Shown: positions 43,501 to 50,847 of the stretch, piece by piece
How positions within the stretch are numbered: position 1 is the first letter of the stretch
Layout of the letters: each line of letters opens with the position of its first letter
Assembly (NCBI GenBank): GCA_009885795.1
Contig: VFKA01000027.1
Coordinates: forward strand, 1-64,000
Length of the DNA: 64,000 nt
From: Rhodospirillales bacterium
GTDB taxonomy: Bacteria; Pseudomonadota; Alphaproteobacteria; Dongiales; Dongiaceae
Direction of reading: 5' to 3'
Position numbers and translations under genes: made by a program
Notes under the pieces: generated by a model
What the model was told of the DNA's origin: nothing
The model's database searches: none
Seen by the model: only the letters and a program-made list of their open reading frames with translations

Positions 43501-44150
43501 AGATCCATGATGCCGCCTTCGTTCACCAGGTCGTCGGCCACCGACTGGATGAAGCAGGCGTGGGGCTGCGGGTGCTCATAAGCCGACTCCGAAGCCACCA
43601 GGTCGCCGGTCCGGAAATCGACGTAATGGTGCCCCTGGGAGGGGCCGTCGATGCCATAGGCCCAGTGCAGCCCGGTGTTGAACCATTGCGGCGAATTGGG
43701 CGCGCCCATCTGCCGGCACATCATGAACCGCATTTCGTCGAAGAAGGCGCCGGCGTCGGCCTCGGCGTCGAAATAGCCGCCCTTCCAACCCCAATAGGTC
43801 CAGGTCCCGGCCATGCGGTCGAAGACCTGGCGGGCGCTGCTCTCGCCGGCGGTTCGATTGCCGGGCGTATCGGAACTTTCCGCGGCCGGGCCGGCCTCAT
43901 GGCGCCAGAGCCATTCCGGAACGTCGGTTTCGGGTACCGGAACCAGAACCGCCGGCACGCCGGCCTTGCGCAGGTACTTCTGCGCCAGAACGTCGGTCGC
44001 GACTTGCGACCAATCGGCGGGAATCTCGATCTTCTCCCGGCGGAACACGACCGATCCATCCGGATTGCGAATCTCGCTGATGGCCTGCCGGAATTCGACG
44101 TTCCGGTAGGGTGACTCCCCAGCGACGGTAAACCGACGTTCGAAACGCAT
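40512..44150 (-). CDS. nrdJ: Vitamin B12-dependent ribonucleoside-diphosphate reductase
   Basis: A class II reductase of 1212 residues that makes deoxyribonucleotides using adenosylcobalamin, with or without oxygen. Diagnostic segments are [13 protein letters not shown]-like [18 protein letters not shown], a catalytic-domain run with [43 protein letters not shown] and [22 protein letters not shown]. The C-terminus has the zinc-binding ending C-G-E-C-G ... C-L-K-C-A-S-C-G. The conserved N-terminus MRFERRFTV fixes the start at 44150. It is monocistronic, ending in a terminator. A B12 riboswitch would be expected in some relatives, but I do not see one upstream. Confidence 0.97.
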   Translation of the reverse strand: MRFERRFTVAGESPYRNVEFRQAISEIRNPDGSVVFRREKIEIPADWSQVATDVLAQKYLRKAGVPAVLVPVPETDVPEWLWRHEAGPAAESSDTPGNRTAGESSARQVFDRMAGTWTYWGWKGGYFDAEADAGAFFDEMRFMMCRQMGAPNSPQWFNTGLHWAYGIDGPSQGHHYVDFRTGDLVASESAYEHPQPHACFIQSVADDLVNEGGIMDLWVREARLFKYGSGTGTNFSKLRGESESLSGGGKSSGLMSFLKIGDRAAGAIKSGGTTRRAAKMVTVDADHPDIEHFIDWKVIEEQKVAALVAGSRLSNTHLNAIIAACQDGDGKARFEPKSNRGLRQAIRAARQVMIPENYIQRVIEFARQGYQSIEFRTYDTDWDSEAYLTVSGQNSNNSVRLPNAFIEAALADGPWDLVRRTDGRTHKTLRARALWERIATAAWASADPGVQFDSTINDWHTCPAGGRINASNPCSEYMFLDDTACNLASLNLMSFGGEDGRFDIEGYRHAVRLWTVVLEISVLMAQFPSREIARLSYDYRTLGLGYANLGGLLMSLGLPYDSDEGRALAAALSAIMTGTAYAASAEMAGELGAFPGYAKNRESMLRVIRNHRRAAHGEAADYEDLPVPPVPLDAENCPDVALVAAARAAWDEALAGGERHGFRNAQVSVIAPTGTIGLVMDCDTTGIEPDFALVKFKKLAGGGYFKIINRTVPRALKTLGYGEQAIEDIIRHAVGHGTLVDAPKVNHRSLKAKGFTTAALDALEQSLAGAFNIRFAFNKWTLGEPLCVDVLGFTRAQLDEIGFDMLVALGFAKDDIDAANVYCCGAMTLEGAPHLKPEHLPVFDCANPCGLTGKRYLSWKSHIHMMAAAQPFISGAISKTINMPNDATVEDCKEAYLLSWRLGLKANALYRDGSKLSQPLASTIMGEITDEDEDVVDMAPAARASVVAERIVERIIERVRAERRRLPSRRKGYTQKAIVGGHKVYLHTGEYEDGTLGEIFIDMHKEGAAFRSLMNNFAIAISIGLQYGVPLEEYVDAFTFTRFEPSGIVEGNETIKMATSLLDYVFRELAISYLSRNDLAHVQSHDLQPDSIGAGSASAAGSAPARMIVSTGYVRSSNLFVLHGMAGQGGATAEATRAMVGNGMAIGAGLAGGAVAVEAAFVGVFDQRLERIREARLKGYEGDACGECGNFTLVRGGTCLKCASCGSTSGCS

Positions 44151-44506
44151 CCTTGCCCCCGCTAATTTCTCGGTCGCTTCGCCGATGAAACCCCTCGATG
44201 TCTCGGGATTGTCCGGCAACGCTTTGTTATAAAAAGATATTTGTTGGTTCTAGTCCCCACCAACCAAGGCAGTGTGATCCAGCCTCGCGCGATGTGCAAC
44301 TAGATTTTGCGGGGGTGCCATAAAATGGACACAACATGTAGCAGGATGCGGCCCAAGGCCCGAAGGACGCCGAGCAGCCATGGCCTAACCGATTGTTACT
44401 CATGAAGAATCACTACGAAGATTCTCGTTGCCTACGCCTGCGCCGGTGATCCATGCTGAAACCACGACACTCCGCGAAAATGAAGCTTGAACAGGGGGAG
44501 GCCCAA
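44151..44506. other. 356-bp divergent region between nrdJ and the alpha/beta hydrolase gene
   Basis: It contains AT-rich sequence at 44225-44245 suitable for the nrdJ promoter and an inverted repeat GTTGGT / ACCAAC (44243-44248 and 44259-44264) just upstream that could be an operator. I looked for a cobalamin riboswitch and for NrdR boxes and saw neither clearly. Confidence 0.4.
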
Positions 44507-45361
44507 ATGAACGCTATCCGCAATTTGGCGCTGGCCGCGGGACTCGCCGCCGGCCTGGCCGCCGGCCCGGCGAACGCCGAGGAGGTCTGGGAAACGCTGC
44601 CGCCATTGCCGGCGATGCCGGCCGCCACCGAGAGCGGCTTGGCGCCGGTGAACGACATCCTGATGTACTACGCCGTCTATGGCGCGGGCGACCCGGTGAT
44701 CCTGCTCCATGGCGGGCTCGGTCACAGCGACGTTTGGGGTTATCAGATCCCCGAACTGGCGAAGCACTTCAAGGTCATCGCCGCCGATAGCCGCGGCCAC
44801 GGCCGCAGCACCCGTTCGGCTCAAGCCTACGGTTACGCGCTGATGGCGACGGACGTCGTCGCCCTCATGGATCATCTCAAGATCGACAAGGCCTCGATCG
44901 TCGGCTGGAGCGACGGCGGCATCATCGGCCTCGACATCGCCATCAACTTCCCGGGGCGCCTGGACCGGCTGTTTGCCTTCGGCGCCAACACCAATGTCGC
45001 CGGCCTGCGCGCCGACATCGCCGACAGCGCCGTCTTCAACAAGTACATCGAGAACGCGGGCGCGGACTACGCGCGCATGTCGCCGACGCCCACCGAATTC
45101 GACGCCTTCGTCGCCCAGATCGGCGAAATGTGGGCGACCCAGCCGGACTACAAGCCGGAACAGCTGGCGACGATAACGGCGCCCGTCGCCATCGCCGATG
45201 GCGAACACGACGAGGCGATCCGCCAGGAGCACAACAAGGAGATGGCCGACGCCATCCCCGGCGCGACGCTGGTCATCCTGCCCGGCGCCAGCCACTTCGC
45301 CTTCCTGCAGAAGCCCGACGAGTTCAACGCGGCGGTGCTCGAGTTCCTGCAGGCGAAGTAG
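44507..45361 (+). CDS. Secreted alpha/beta hydrolase
   Basis: A 284-residue alpha/beta hydrolase with a signal peptide (NLALAAGLAAGLAAGPANAEE). The oxyanion motif is HGGLGHSDVW, the nucleophile elbow is VGWSDGG with S135, the acid is in ADGEHDE and the histidine is in LPGASHFAF. This fits esterases, lipases or haloperoxidase-like hydrolases acting in the periplasm. The start at 44507 is supported by GGGGGAG 6 bases upstream. The cupin gene converges on it with a 22-bp gap. Confidence 0.92.
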   Translation: MNAIRNLALAAGLAAGLAAGPANAEEVWETLPPLPAMPAATESGLAPVNDILMYYAVYGAGDPVILLHGGLGHSDVWGYQIPELAKHFKVIAADSRGHGRSTRSAQAYGYALMATDVVALMDHLKIDKASIVGWSDGGIIGLDIAINFPGRLDRLFAFGANTNVAGLRADIADSAVFNKYIENAGADYARMSPTPTEFDAFVAQIGEMWATQPDYKPEQLATITAPVAIADGEHDEAIRQEHNKEMADAIPGATLVILPGASHFAFLQKPDEFNAAVLEFLQAK

Positions 45362-45383
45362 ATCGACGCGGGCGGCGGCGCTG

Positions 45384-45800
45384 CTACTGCGCCGCCTCGG
45401 CCAAGGGCTTGCCCTTCTCCTTGACCTGGAACACCAGGACCTTGGCCGGCTCGCTGTCGCTGCCGTTGTGGGCGGCATGCACGACGCCTTGCGCCAGGTG
45501 AGCGGTGTCGCCCGGCTTCAGCGTGATCGGGTCTTTCCCCTCCGGCTCGACGATGAGCGTGCCTTCGAGGAGATAGACGAACTCGTCGCCATGATGCGTA
45601 TGGCGTCCGACGGCCTGGCCCGGCCCGAACTCGGCCGTGTACATGGCGCCTTCCCTGCCATCGATTCCCGTGACATCCGCCGTGAGCAGCTCCTTGCGTA
45701 CGATCGGCTGGTCCTGGGCGGTCGCGACGCCCGCCCCGATTCCGCCGAAGAGGACGGCAAGCGCGAAGGCCGTGCCGAGGATCGATGTTCCGTTCGCCAT
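45384..45800 (-). CDS. Exported cupin-domain protein
   Basis: A 138-residue protein with a signal peptide (ILGTAFALAVLFGGIGAGVATAQ) followed by a single cupin barrel. The metal-binding motif is GRHTHHGDEFVYLLEG, and the second motif is KPGDTAHLAQGVVHAAHN. The conserved histidines and glutamate are present, so it should bind a metal in the periplasm. Family members include dioxygenases, isomerases and simple binding proteins. The start at 45800 is preferred because GGGAG lies about 10 bases before it; the frame also runs up to 45824. Confidence 0.88.
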   Translation of the reverse strand: MANGTSILGTAFALAVLFGGIGAGVATAQDQPIVRKELLTADVTGIDGREGAMYTAEFGPGQAVGRHTHHGDEFVYLLEGTLIVEPEGKDPITLKPGDTAHLAQGVVHAAHNGSDSEPAKVLVFQVKEKGKPLAEAAQ

Positions 45801-45846
45801 GATCGAGTTCTCCCAAGAGTTCATTTGAAATCCGCCGGACCGTAGC

Positions 45847-45927
45847 TCACGCCCCCTCCGGAATCCACCATTCCTCGCCGCGAGGCGTCGTCACGTATTC
45901 CGGCCAGCGGAAGTGGATGGGGGCGGG
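45847..45927 (-). pseudogene. Detached 3' end of an M20 amidohydrolase gene (left direct repeat)
   Basis: Reading on the minus strand it encodes PAPIHFRWPEYVTTPRGEEW, then WIPEGA and a stop. The same peptide with one change (A for P) ends the intact hydrolase gene at 48678. The DNA identity with 48680-48758 is about 90% over 79 bp, with most differences silent. It is not a functional gene. It marks the left edge of the restriction-modification cassette, and its silent divergence shows that it came from a homologous gene rather than from a recent local copy. Confidence 0.85.
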
Positions 45928-45950
45928 AGCATCTTGAAGCGCTGCCCTGT

Positions 45951-46871
45951 TCATGACTTGCTCGATGCCACGAAATCCGCCAAGTCCTGGAGACGGAAAG
46001 CCCAGAACAGCGAGAGACCGGCCTGCTGCGCGGTTTCCAAATTGCCCGGATTGAATACGCCGCTGAGAACGGCGGAAGGCACCGTCGCCCGGTCGCCGAA
46101 AGCGCGCAGCCACTTGGCGGCCTTCCCGGCGGCCTCATGATTGACACGCTTGAACGAGTTGACGGCGCTGTTCGACGCCTTGCACTCGATTGCCATGACG
46201 CGCTTGTCGCCGAGCCGCACGACGAGGTCGGCGCGGGTGTCGCCGAGTTTGCTTTCGCCGCAGAATTCGCCGGGGGCCGGCGCCCGGTCAAGTAGAGCGA
46301 TCTCGCGCGCCGGCACTTCCTTGAAGCCTAGGCCGCGCAGCAATTCCTTCACCTGCGCCTCTTGCGCGTCCTTGGCGTCCTTGCGACGCGCGGTTTCGAC
46401 TTTCCTGGCGGCGACCAGGGCGGCGGAAGCAACGACGGCCTGTTCGCGCTCGTGCTTTGCCGGTTCACGCGGTTGGCCGACCCAGGGGAATCGGTGCGGG
46501 TCGATGATGTGCAGAACCACGTCCCGCACTCGCCGCGCCTGATCGGGGTCGCGCCGAAGCGCGGCGGGCGAGAGCGTCGTCTCGGCGAGGGTCTTGAGGT
46601 CGTCCTCGGAGATCGGCGGGCCGGTTAGGTAACGCAAGGCGGTGCGCTGGTCGGCGTCGCGAACCATGCCGGCCAGAACCTCGGGGTCGGGTTCCGCGGC
46701 GGATAGGTTCGGCAGTTTGTCGATGATGGACTCGAAAATAGGAACGAACGCGCCGAAGAAACGCGAATAGATTTCGAGGGGTTCGTCAAGACGCTCACGC
46801 CGGAAGATGGTCTTCGCTTCCTCGGCGTCGTCCCGCAACTGCCGTATCGACCATTGGCGAGGTGATTTCAT
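45951..46871 (-). CDS. Type II restriction endonuclease, XamI-like
   Basis: A 306-residue protein resembling the XamI restriction enzyme family, immediately downstream of an adenine methyltransferase (77-bp overlap). A PD-(D/E)xK nuclease core is visible near the C-terminus: D215 in DTRADLVVRLGDKRVMAIECKAS with E229 and K231. The preceding helical half (RFFGAFVPIFESIIDKLPNL, then PISEDDLKTLAETTLSP) is the variable specificity region. If the family assignment holds, the target may be GTCGAC, the site I remember for XamI, but related enzymes could differ. Its stop lies 23 bp from the left direct repeat. Confidence 0.82.
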   Translation of the reverse strand: MKSPRQWSIRQLRDDAEEAKTIFRRERLDEPLEIYSRFFGAFVPIFESIIDKLPNLSAAEPDPEVLAGMVRDADQRTALRYLTGPPISEDDLKTLAETTLSPAALRRDPDQARRVRDVVLHIIDPHRFPWVGQPREPAKHEREQAVVASAALVAARKVETARRKDAKDAQEAQVKELLRGLGFKEVPAREIALLDRAPAPGEFCGESKLGDTRADLVVRLGDKRVMAIECKASNSAVNSFKRVNHEAAGKAAKWLRAFGDRATVPSAVLSGVFNPGNLETAQQAGLSLFWAFRLQDLADFVASSKS

Positions 46872-48486
46872 GAAGTCTTTCCAGCCGGGGAATTGGGATG
46901 CGCTCGACCTCTTTGGGCTCGAACTTGGTTAGCCCGCCTGCATAGGTCCGCCCCGATCCGGTACACACGTGATTCGAAAGATAGACGATTAGCGCCATCA
47001 AGTCGGCGTCGCTCAAGCGTTCGCGTGGATAGAGGCCGTGTGCGATGTTGATGTGCCGGGCGCCGCAAGGATTGCGGACAAACGCCGGAGGTCGTCGCGC
47101 CATGTAAGTGCAGAGAATGGGCGCCGGCGCGCGAAGGTTTACCGACCACCAGGCGCGCCGCGCGGAGGCGACGTAGGATTGGTGCGCGCCCCGCGCCTTG
47201 GCCCATTCGAGAAATCGCTCGACACGCTCGCGGTCCATGGTGTCGAGCGTGTCAAGCTCGGCCGGCAGGTCGATGACCCGGCGCAGGCGGTCGGCTGACG
47301 CGAGAATCGCGCCGGTTGCCAGAAGCTCACGCGCCTTGGTGACGGTTGGCAAGAGGTAAGCGGCGGGAATTTCGCCGCGATAGGCCCCGGCGATCCAGGT
47401 GTCGTTGCCACCCGTAACCTGACCGCGGTGTACGCGGCAAATTTCGCCAAGCTCTATGTACCCGTGGGGCGGCGGCGCGGTCGGCTTGAGGATCGGGGTC
47501 CAGCGGTTCGCCTTCTCGAGGGTCGGCCAAGGCACGGGTGTTCCGCCCGCTAGGTTCCCCAGCCGGTCGAGCGAGCCTACCGAGCGCATGACCATTTCAC
47601 CGGGGCGCATACCGATACGGAAGCAGGTGATCGCGCCGGTCGTGGCGGCGCCCGCGAAGGGCATGGACTCCGGGGTCAGCACGTGGAGCGCCGCGCCGCC
47701 GAGCCCGTCGGCGAGCATCTTGCGCAGTACGGCGCCGTAGTTCACGTCGAGCCACTCCGCGGCGGTGATAAACACGCCGCGGTCGCCGACGCGGCCCAAC
47801 TGCCGCGTCTTCAGAAAGAAGTGGATGTGCAGGCCGGCGAGCTTGCTGGCCTTGAAGCCATAGCCGGTCGCTGTCGCGGCGAACCAGGTCTTCCATTCCG
47901 CGCCGATGTCATGGTGGCGGACATAGGGCGGGTTGCCGATGAACAGGGTGGGACCGTCGATTGGCGGCAGGGTCAGATGTCGGTAATCGGCGCACCATGC
48001 GGTGAGGCGTCCGGTCAAGCCGAGAACGGCGGCATTTGCGCGTAACATCAAGACTGCGAGCGGGTCGGTGTCGACCGCCACCAGGGCGGCCTTGGGAAAG
48101 CTCCGCGCGGCGGCCAGGAGAAAGCGGCCGGAGCCACAGCCGGGGTCGACAACGCGTGCCGGATCCCCTTGCTTCGCCGCCCAACCGACCATGCTCCGGA
48201 CAATAGTGGCGGGCGTGTACACGGCACCGCTCGCCCGGCGCGCGACGCTCGGGCGCAGCAGGCAGAAGGCCTCGCCGAGCGGGTCGGAGCCGGCCTCGAT
48301 AAGGGCGCGGACCGATCGTATGAGGTTGGGGGCGGCTGGCTTGCCCTCGGCAACTAGACTCCATTCCGGGGTGCTATACGGGGCCTTCGGCCCCGCGAGC
48401 GCGCGGGCCACCGCCGCCAACTCGGCCTGCGAACCGATGGCCGTCGCCGAGGCAAGCATCCCACCGGTCGCTTGTATGGATGTCAC
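46795..48486 (-). CDS. Type II N6-adenine DNA methyltransferase
   Basis: A 563-residue gamma-class methyltransferase. The AdoMet motif I is VVDPGCGSGRFLLAAA (DPGCGSG 114-120) and the catalytic motif IV is FIGNPPYVR (NPPY 185-188), in the order typical of the gamma class. The C-terminal half, with WVRGE-type variable sequence, holds the target-recognition region. It is followed with a 77-bp overlap by the endonuclease, and should methylate its recognition site to protect the chromosome. The start is GTG at 48486; ATG 48459 is a good alternative with GGTGGG before it. Confidence 0.92.
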   Translation of the reverse strand: MTSIQATGGMLASATAIGSQAELAAVARALAGPKAPYSTPEWSLVAEGKPAAPNLIRSVRALIEAGSDPLGEAFCLLRPSVARRASGAVYTPATIVRSMVGWAAKQGDPARVVDPGCGSGRFLLAAARSFPKAALVAVDTDPLAVLMLRANAAVLGLTGRLTAWCADYRHLTLPPIDGPTLFIGNPPYVRHHDIGAEWKTWFAATATGYGFKASKLAGLHIHFFLKTRQLGRVGDRGVFITAAEWLDVNYGAVLRKMLADGLGGAALHVLTPESMPFAGAATTGAITCFRIGMRPGEMVMRSVGSLDRLGNLAGGTPVPWPTLEKANRWTPILKPTAPPPHGYIELGEICRVHRGQVTGGNDTWIAGAYRGEIPAAYLLPTVTKARELLATGAILASADRLRRVIDLPAELDTLDTMDRERVERFLEWAKARGAHQSYVASARRAWWSVNLRAPAPILCTYMARRPPAFVRNPCGARHINIAHGLYPRERLSDADLMALIVYLSNHVCTGSGRTYAGGLTKFEPKEVERIPIPRLERLHEITSPMVDTAVAGRRRGSEDHLPA

Positions 48487-48677
48487 GGGTTTCGAACCGG
48501 CATTCCGCCGAGCCCCTTATCTTAGCTGGTTTACTCGAATCGGCCTGAACCCATCGAATCCTGTGGCCGCGCCGGCCGACTGTCAATATTCTTGTTTTGT
48601 TCTCGATACAAGGGGAATCTGTTTTGCTTCGAGACCTTCCTCAAGGGGCCGCTCCAGCGGATTGGCGCCTGATGCGG

Positions 48678-50270
48678 TTACGCCCCCTCCGGTATCCACC
48701 ATTCCTCGCCTCTGGCCGTGGTCACGTATTCCGGCCAGCGGAAATGGATCGGGGCGGGGAACTTCCTCGGCAACAGCGGTCCGACCCAGTTCTTGCCGCC
48801 GATGCCACCGCCGGTGCGGGCCTTGAACTCGGCCTTGGCCTTGGCAAGGAGAGCGGGTCGGGTCAGGAGATCGACGATGGTGAGGCCGATGGTCCGCGCG
48901 GCGGAGAAGATCGTCGGGTCGATCGTCGCCGGATAGCCGCCGAGCGCGTTCCACACCCATTCCGGATAGCGGTAGTTGGGCGCGGGCGGGCGCAACGTGG
49001 CGCGGCCGATGTAGAGGCGCACGGTCGGGCAATGCCATGTGTAGTCGGTGTAGTCGTCGGAGGTGTAATTCTTCTGCCAGGCCGGAAGCTCCTGGCGGAT
49101 CGCGGCTTCCGCCTCTTCGGGCGGCGTCAGCCGGCTCATCTCCGGCGCCATCGGATCGCGCATCGGCTTCAGCCCGAGATTTTTCTGGATCGCGGCGGCG
49201 AACCGGCGCGCGTCCGCGCCCCACGCCGGCGGTCCGGCGATCTCGAGGTTGTCGTAGGTGAGCCGCGCCATCGCGTGATTGGGCAGGCCCGGCCGCGTCT
49301 TGGTCACCCAACCCTTGCGCAATGTGCAGCCCGTGACGGCCGCCGCGTGTTCGGCGTTGTTGTCGAGAATGGCGAAGACGCGGGCTTGCATGTCGAGCGT
49401 CGGCGCGCGGCTCGCGTATTGGATCTGGCTGAAGCGCGGCGGCAGGTTGTCGGCCGTCGCCTGGCCCGCGGCGAGGATCGCCTCGTTGATGGTCCAGGTG
49501 CCGGTGTGCGGCAGCATCGCCTCCTTGGTGTACTTGGTCATCGTGTACATGAGGCAGACGGCGTCGATGGCGCCGGGTGCCCGCGCCGAGGTGTGCGGGT
49601 TGCCGGAATCGCCGGCGGCGCCCATGGCGGCCCAGCTTTCGGGGTTGTCGCACTCGAAGGTGTAGACCTTGCTCCAATACGACCCGCAATGCGTGTCCCA
49701 GATGGTCGTATTGGAGAGCGTGCGGAAATAGGCCGGGTGAAAGCTCACCGCGGCGTCGAGATCGTCGTAATAGCCGTGCGCGGCATGGATGGGCTTCGAG
49801 CCGCAGACCTTCTCCGCCGGCTCGCCGAAGAACTTGAGCGTGCCCTTGAGGCCGTGCTTCTCCATCGCCGCCTTGGCCGCGAGCACGCCGCCCAGCGCGC
49901 CCAGCCCCAGCGCCGAATGGGGATCGGTATGGCCGGCGGCCTCCGGATGCAGGCCCGCGCGGGGCTTGCGGTAGGGCACCGGCTCCTGGCTCTGGCCGGG
50001 GACCGCATCGTACTCGGCGTATGTTGCGATGACGGGCTTGCCGGACCCGAACGTCGCCATGAAGGCCGTCGGCATGCCGGCGGTCCCTTCCTTGACCTTG
50101 AATCCGTGCGCCCGCAGCAGGCGGACGTAATAGGCGGCGGATTGGTACTCGCGCCACGCGGTCTCGTGGAAGTTCCAGATGTCGGTATGGGTGGCCGACA
50201 GCCACTTCTCGTGGGCAGCGACCCAGTCGAGCGCGGTCTTCTTCGGCGCGGGCAGGCGCGGCGTGGGCAT
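48678..50270 (-). CDS. M20-family amidohydrolase (AbgB-like)
   Basis: A 530-residue zinc peptidase/amidohydrolase similar to the p-aminobenzoyl-glutamate hydrolase subunit AbgB. Conserved segments are WNFHETAWREYQSA, VIATYAEYDAVPGQSQ, AGHTDPHSALGLGALGGVLAAK, FFGEPAEKVCGSKP and DSGNPHTSARAPGAIDAVC. Metal-binding acidic and histidine residues lie in the DAVPG and GHTDPH motifs. It hydrolyses an amide bond in a small folate-like or acylated amino acid substrate. Its 3' end is the insertion point of the restriction-modification cassette; the gene itself is intact. A transporter partner (abgT) is not nearby. Confidence 0.9.
   Translation of the reverse strand: MPTPRLPAPKKTALDWVAAHEKWLSATHTDIWNFHETAWREYQSAAYYVRLLRAHGFKVKEGTAGMPTAFMATFGSGKPVIATYAEYDAVPGQSQEPVPYRKPRAGLHPEAAGHTDPHSALGLGALGGVLAAKAAMEKHGLKGTLKFFGEPAEKVCGSKPIHAAHGYYDDLDAAVSFHPAYFRTLSNTTIWDTHCGSYWSKVYTFECDNPESWAAMGAAGDSGNPHTSARAPGAIDAVCLMYTMTKYTKEAMLPHTGTWTINEAILAAGQATADNLPPRFSQIQYASRAPTLDMQARVFAILDNNAEHAAAVTGCTLRKGWVTKTRPGLPNHAMARLTYDNLEIAGPPAWGADARRFAAAIQKNLGLKPMRDPMAPEMSRLTPPEEAEAAIRQELPAWQKNYTSDDYTDYTWHCPTVRLYIGRATLRPPAPNYRYPEWVWNALGGYPATIDPTIFSAARTIGLTIVDLLTRPALLAKAKAEFKARTGGGIGGKNWVGPLLPRKFPAPIHFRWPEYVTTARGEEWWIPEGA
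48680..48758. repeat. Direct repeat, right copy (3' end of the M20 gene)
   Basis: Partner of 45849-45927, with about 8 mismatches in 79 bp. It spans the last 25 or so codons and the stop of the intact hydrolase gene. Both copies are in the same orientation and bracket the restriction-modification genes. Confidence 0.85.
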
Positions 50271-50310
50271 GGGCGGGTCTCCTCAACGGACGGCATCGAA
50301 CAATACAATA

Positions 50311-50400
50311 CCCTCATGCTGAGCCTGTCGAAGCATGAGCTTCCTCATCCCGAGCTTCCTCATCCCGAGCTTGTCGAGGGACGAAGGACGAAACATGAGG
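50311..50400. repeat. Palindromic intergenic repeat, copy 6 (tandem arms)
   Basis: CTCATGCTGAGCCTGTCGAAGCATGAG, then two direct copies of CTTCCTCATCCCGAG, then CTTGTCGAGGGACGAAGGACG. The arms match copies 2 and 5, and the internal 15-base duplication is unique to this copy. Confidence 0.75.
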
Positions 50401-50437
50401 GGCGACCCCAGGTACCTGGAGTCCGGGGTTCTCAATG

Positions 50438-50608
50438 TTAGCCGATCGCGGGCCGAGCGCGGCCGGCGCGATCCGGCGCGGGCTTGTCCGTTTTTCGATC
50501 GGGTGCTTCAATGACAACGCTTGCGTTTCTCGGCGCGAATCGTTCCGCGGTCGCTTCGAGGCTCCGCACGATCGTATCGATCAGTTCATCAGGCGTCAGG
50601 TCGGTCAT
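50438..50608 (-). CDS. Possible small protein, unknown function
   Basis: A 56-residue minus-strand frame beginning MTDLTPDELIDTIVRSLEAT, followed by AERFAPRNASVVIEAP and a basic, proline-rich end (DRAGRARPAIG). The N-terminal amphipathic helix and codon usage look coding, and GAGGAA lies about 10 bases before the ATG. It has no family I recognise. It lies between the M20 gene and the type III-like system and is not overlapped by another gene. Confidence 0.45.
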   Translation of the reverse strand: MTDLTPDELIDTIVRSLEATAERFAPRNASVVIEAPDRKTDKPAPDRAGRARPAIG

Positions 50609-50847
50609 CGCGTCGCTTCCTCGATCAATGCCCAGCGCAAGGGGGTCGCGCACCGTCAGAGGCAATCCCGGTGTCCGTCGGGCCTTTGGAATTGGGATGG
50701 CATGTCATAGAATAGCGAGTAAAGATACGGCCTTACGGCCAAATGGGCAATGCCGCAAACGGCGAGGCCGGGTCCGACGGCGATCTTGGCCTGCTGGTCA
50801 TCCTCGACGACGCATTATAGTCACGAGCGGAGAATCCAACCGACATC

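Larger units (their letters stand above)
50271..50847. other. 577-bp region between the M20 gene and the type III-like system
   Basis: It holds the palindromic repeat copy 6 (50311-50400), a possible small gene (50438-50608, minus) and, next to the methyltransferase, AT-richer sequence with CATTATAG at 50813-50820 that may be a -10 region. No direct repeat of either flanking gene end was seen here. Confidence 0.45.

Noticed and set aside
40437-44114. A 1225-codon open frame on the plus strand
   Set aside because: It lies antisense to nrdJ, whose catalytic motifs are intact. High G+C leaves long open antisense frames, and the translation has no family features.
44151-44350. A cobalamin riboswitch upstream of nrdJ
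   Set aside because: I looked for the B12-box pattern on the minus strand and found none; only a short inverted repeat is present.
45847-46113. An 88-codon minus-strand frame as a real gene
   Set aside because: Its first part is a shifted frame of the endonuclease gene, and its end is the detached M20 3' end. The junction is accidental.
48478-48500. A tRNA-like TTCGAA loop upstream of the type II methyltransferase, as a possible tRNA attachment site
   Set aside because: The flanking bases do not form a T-stem, an acceptor stem or an anticodon arm. The insertion site is explained better by the M20 gene end.
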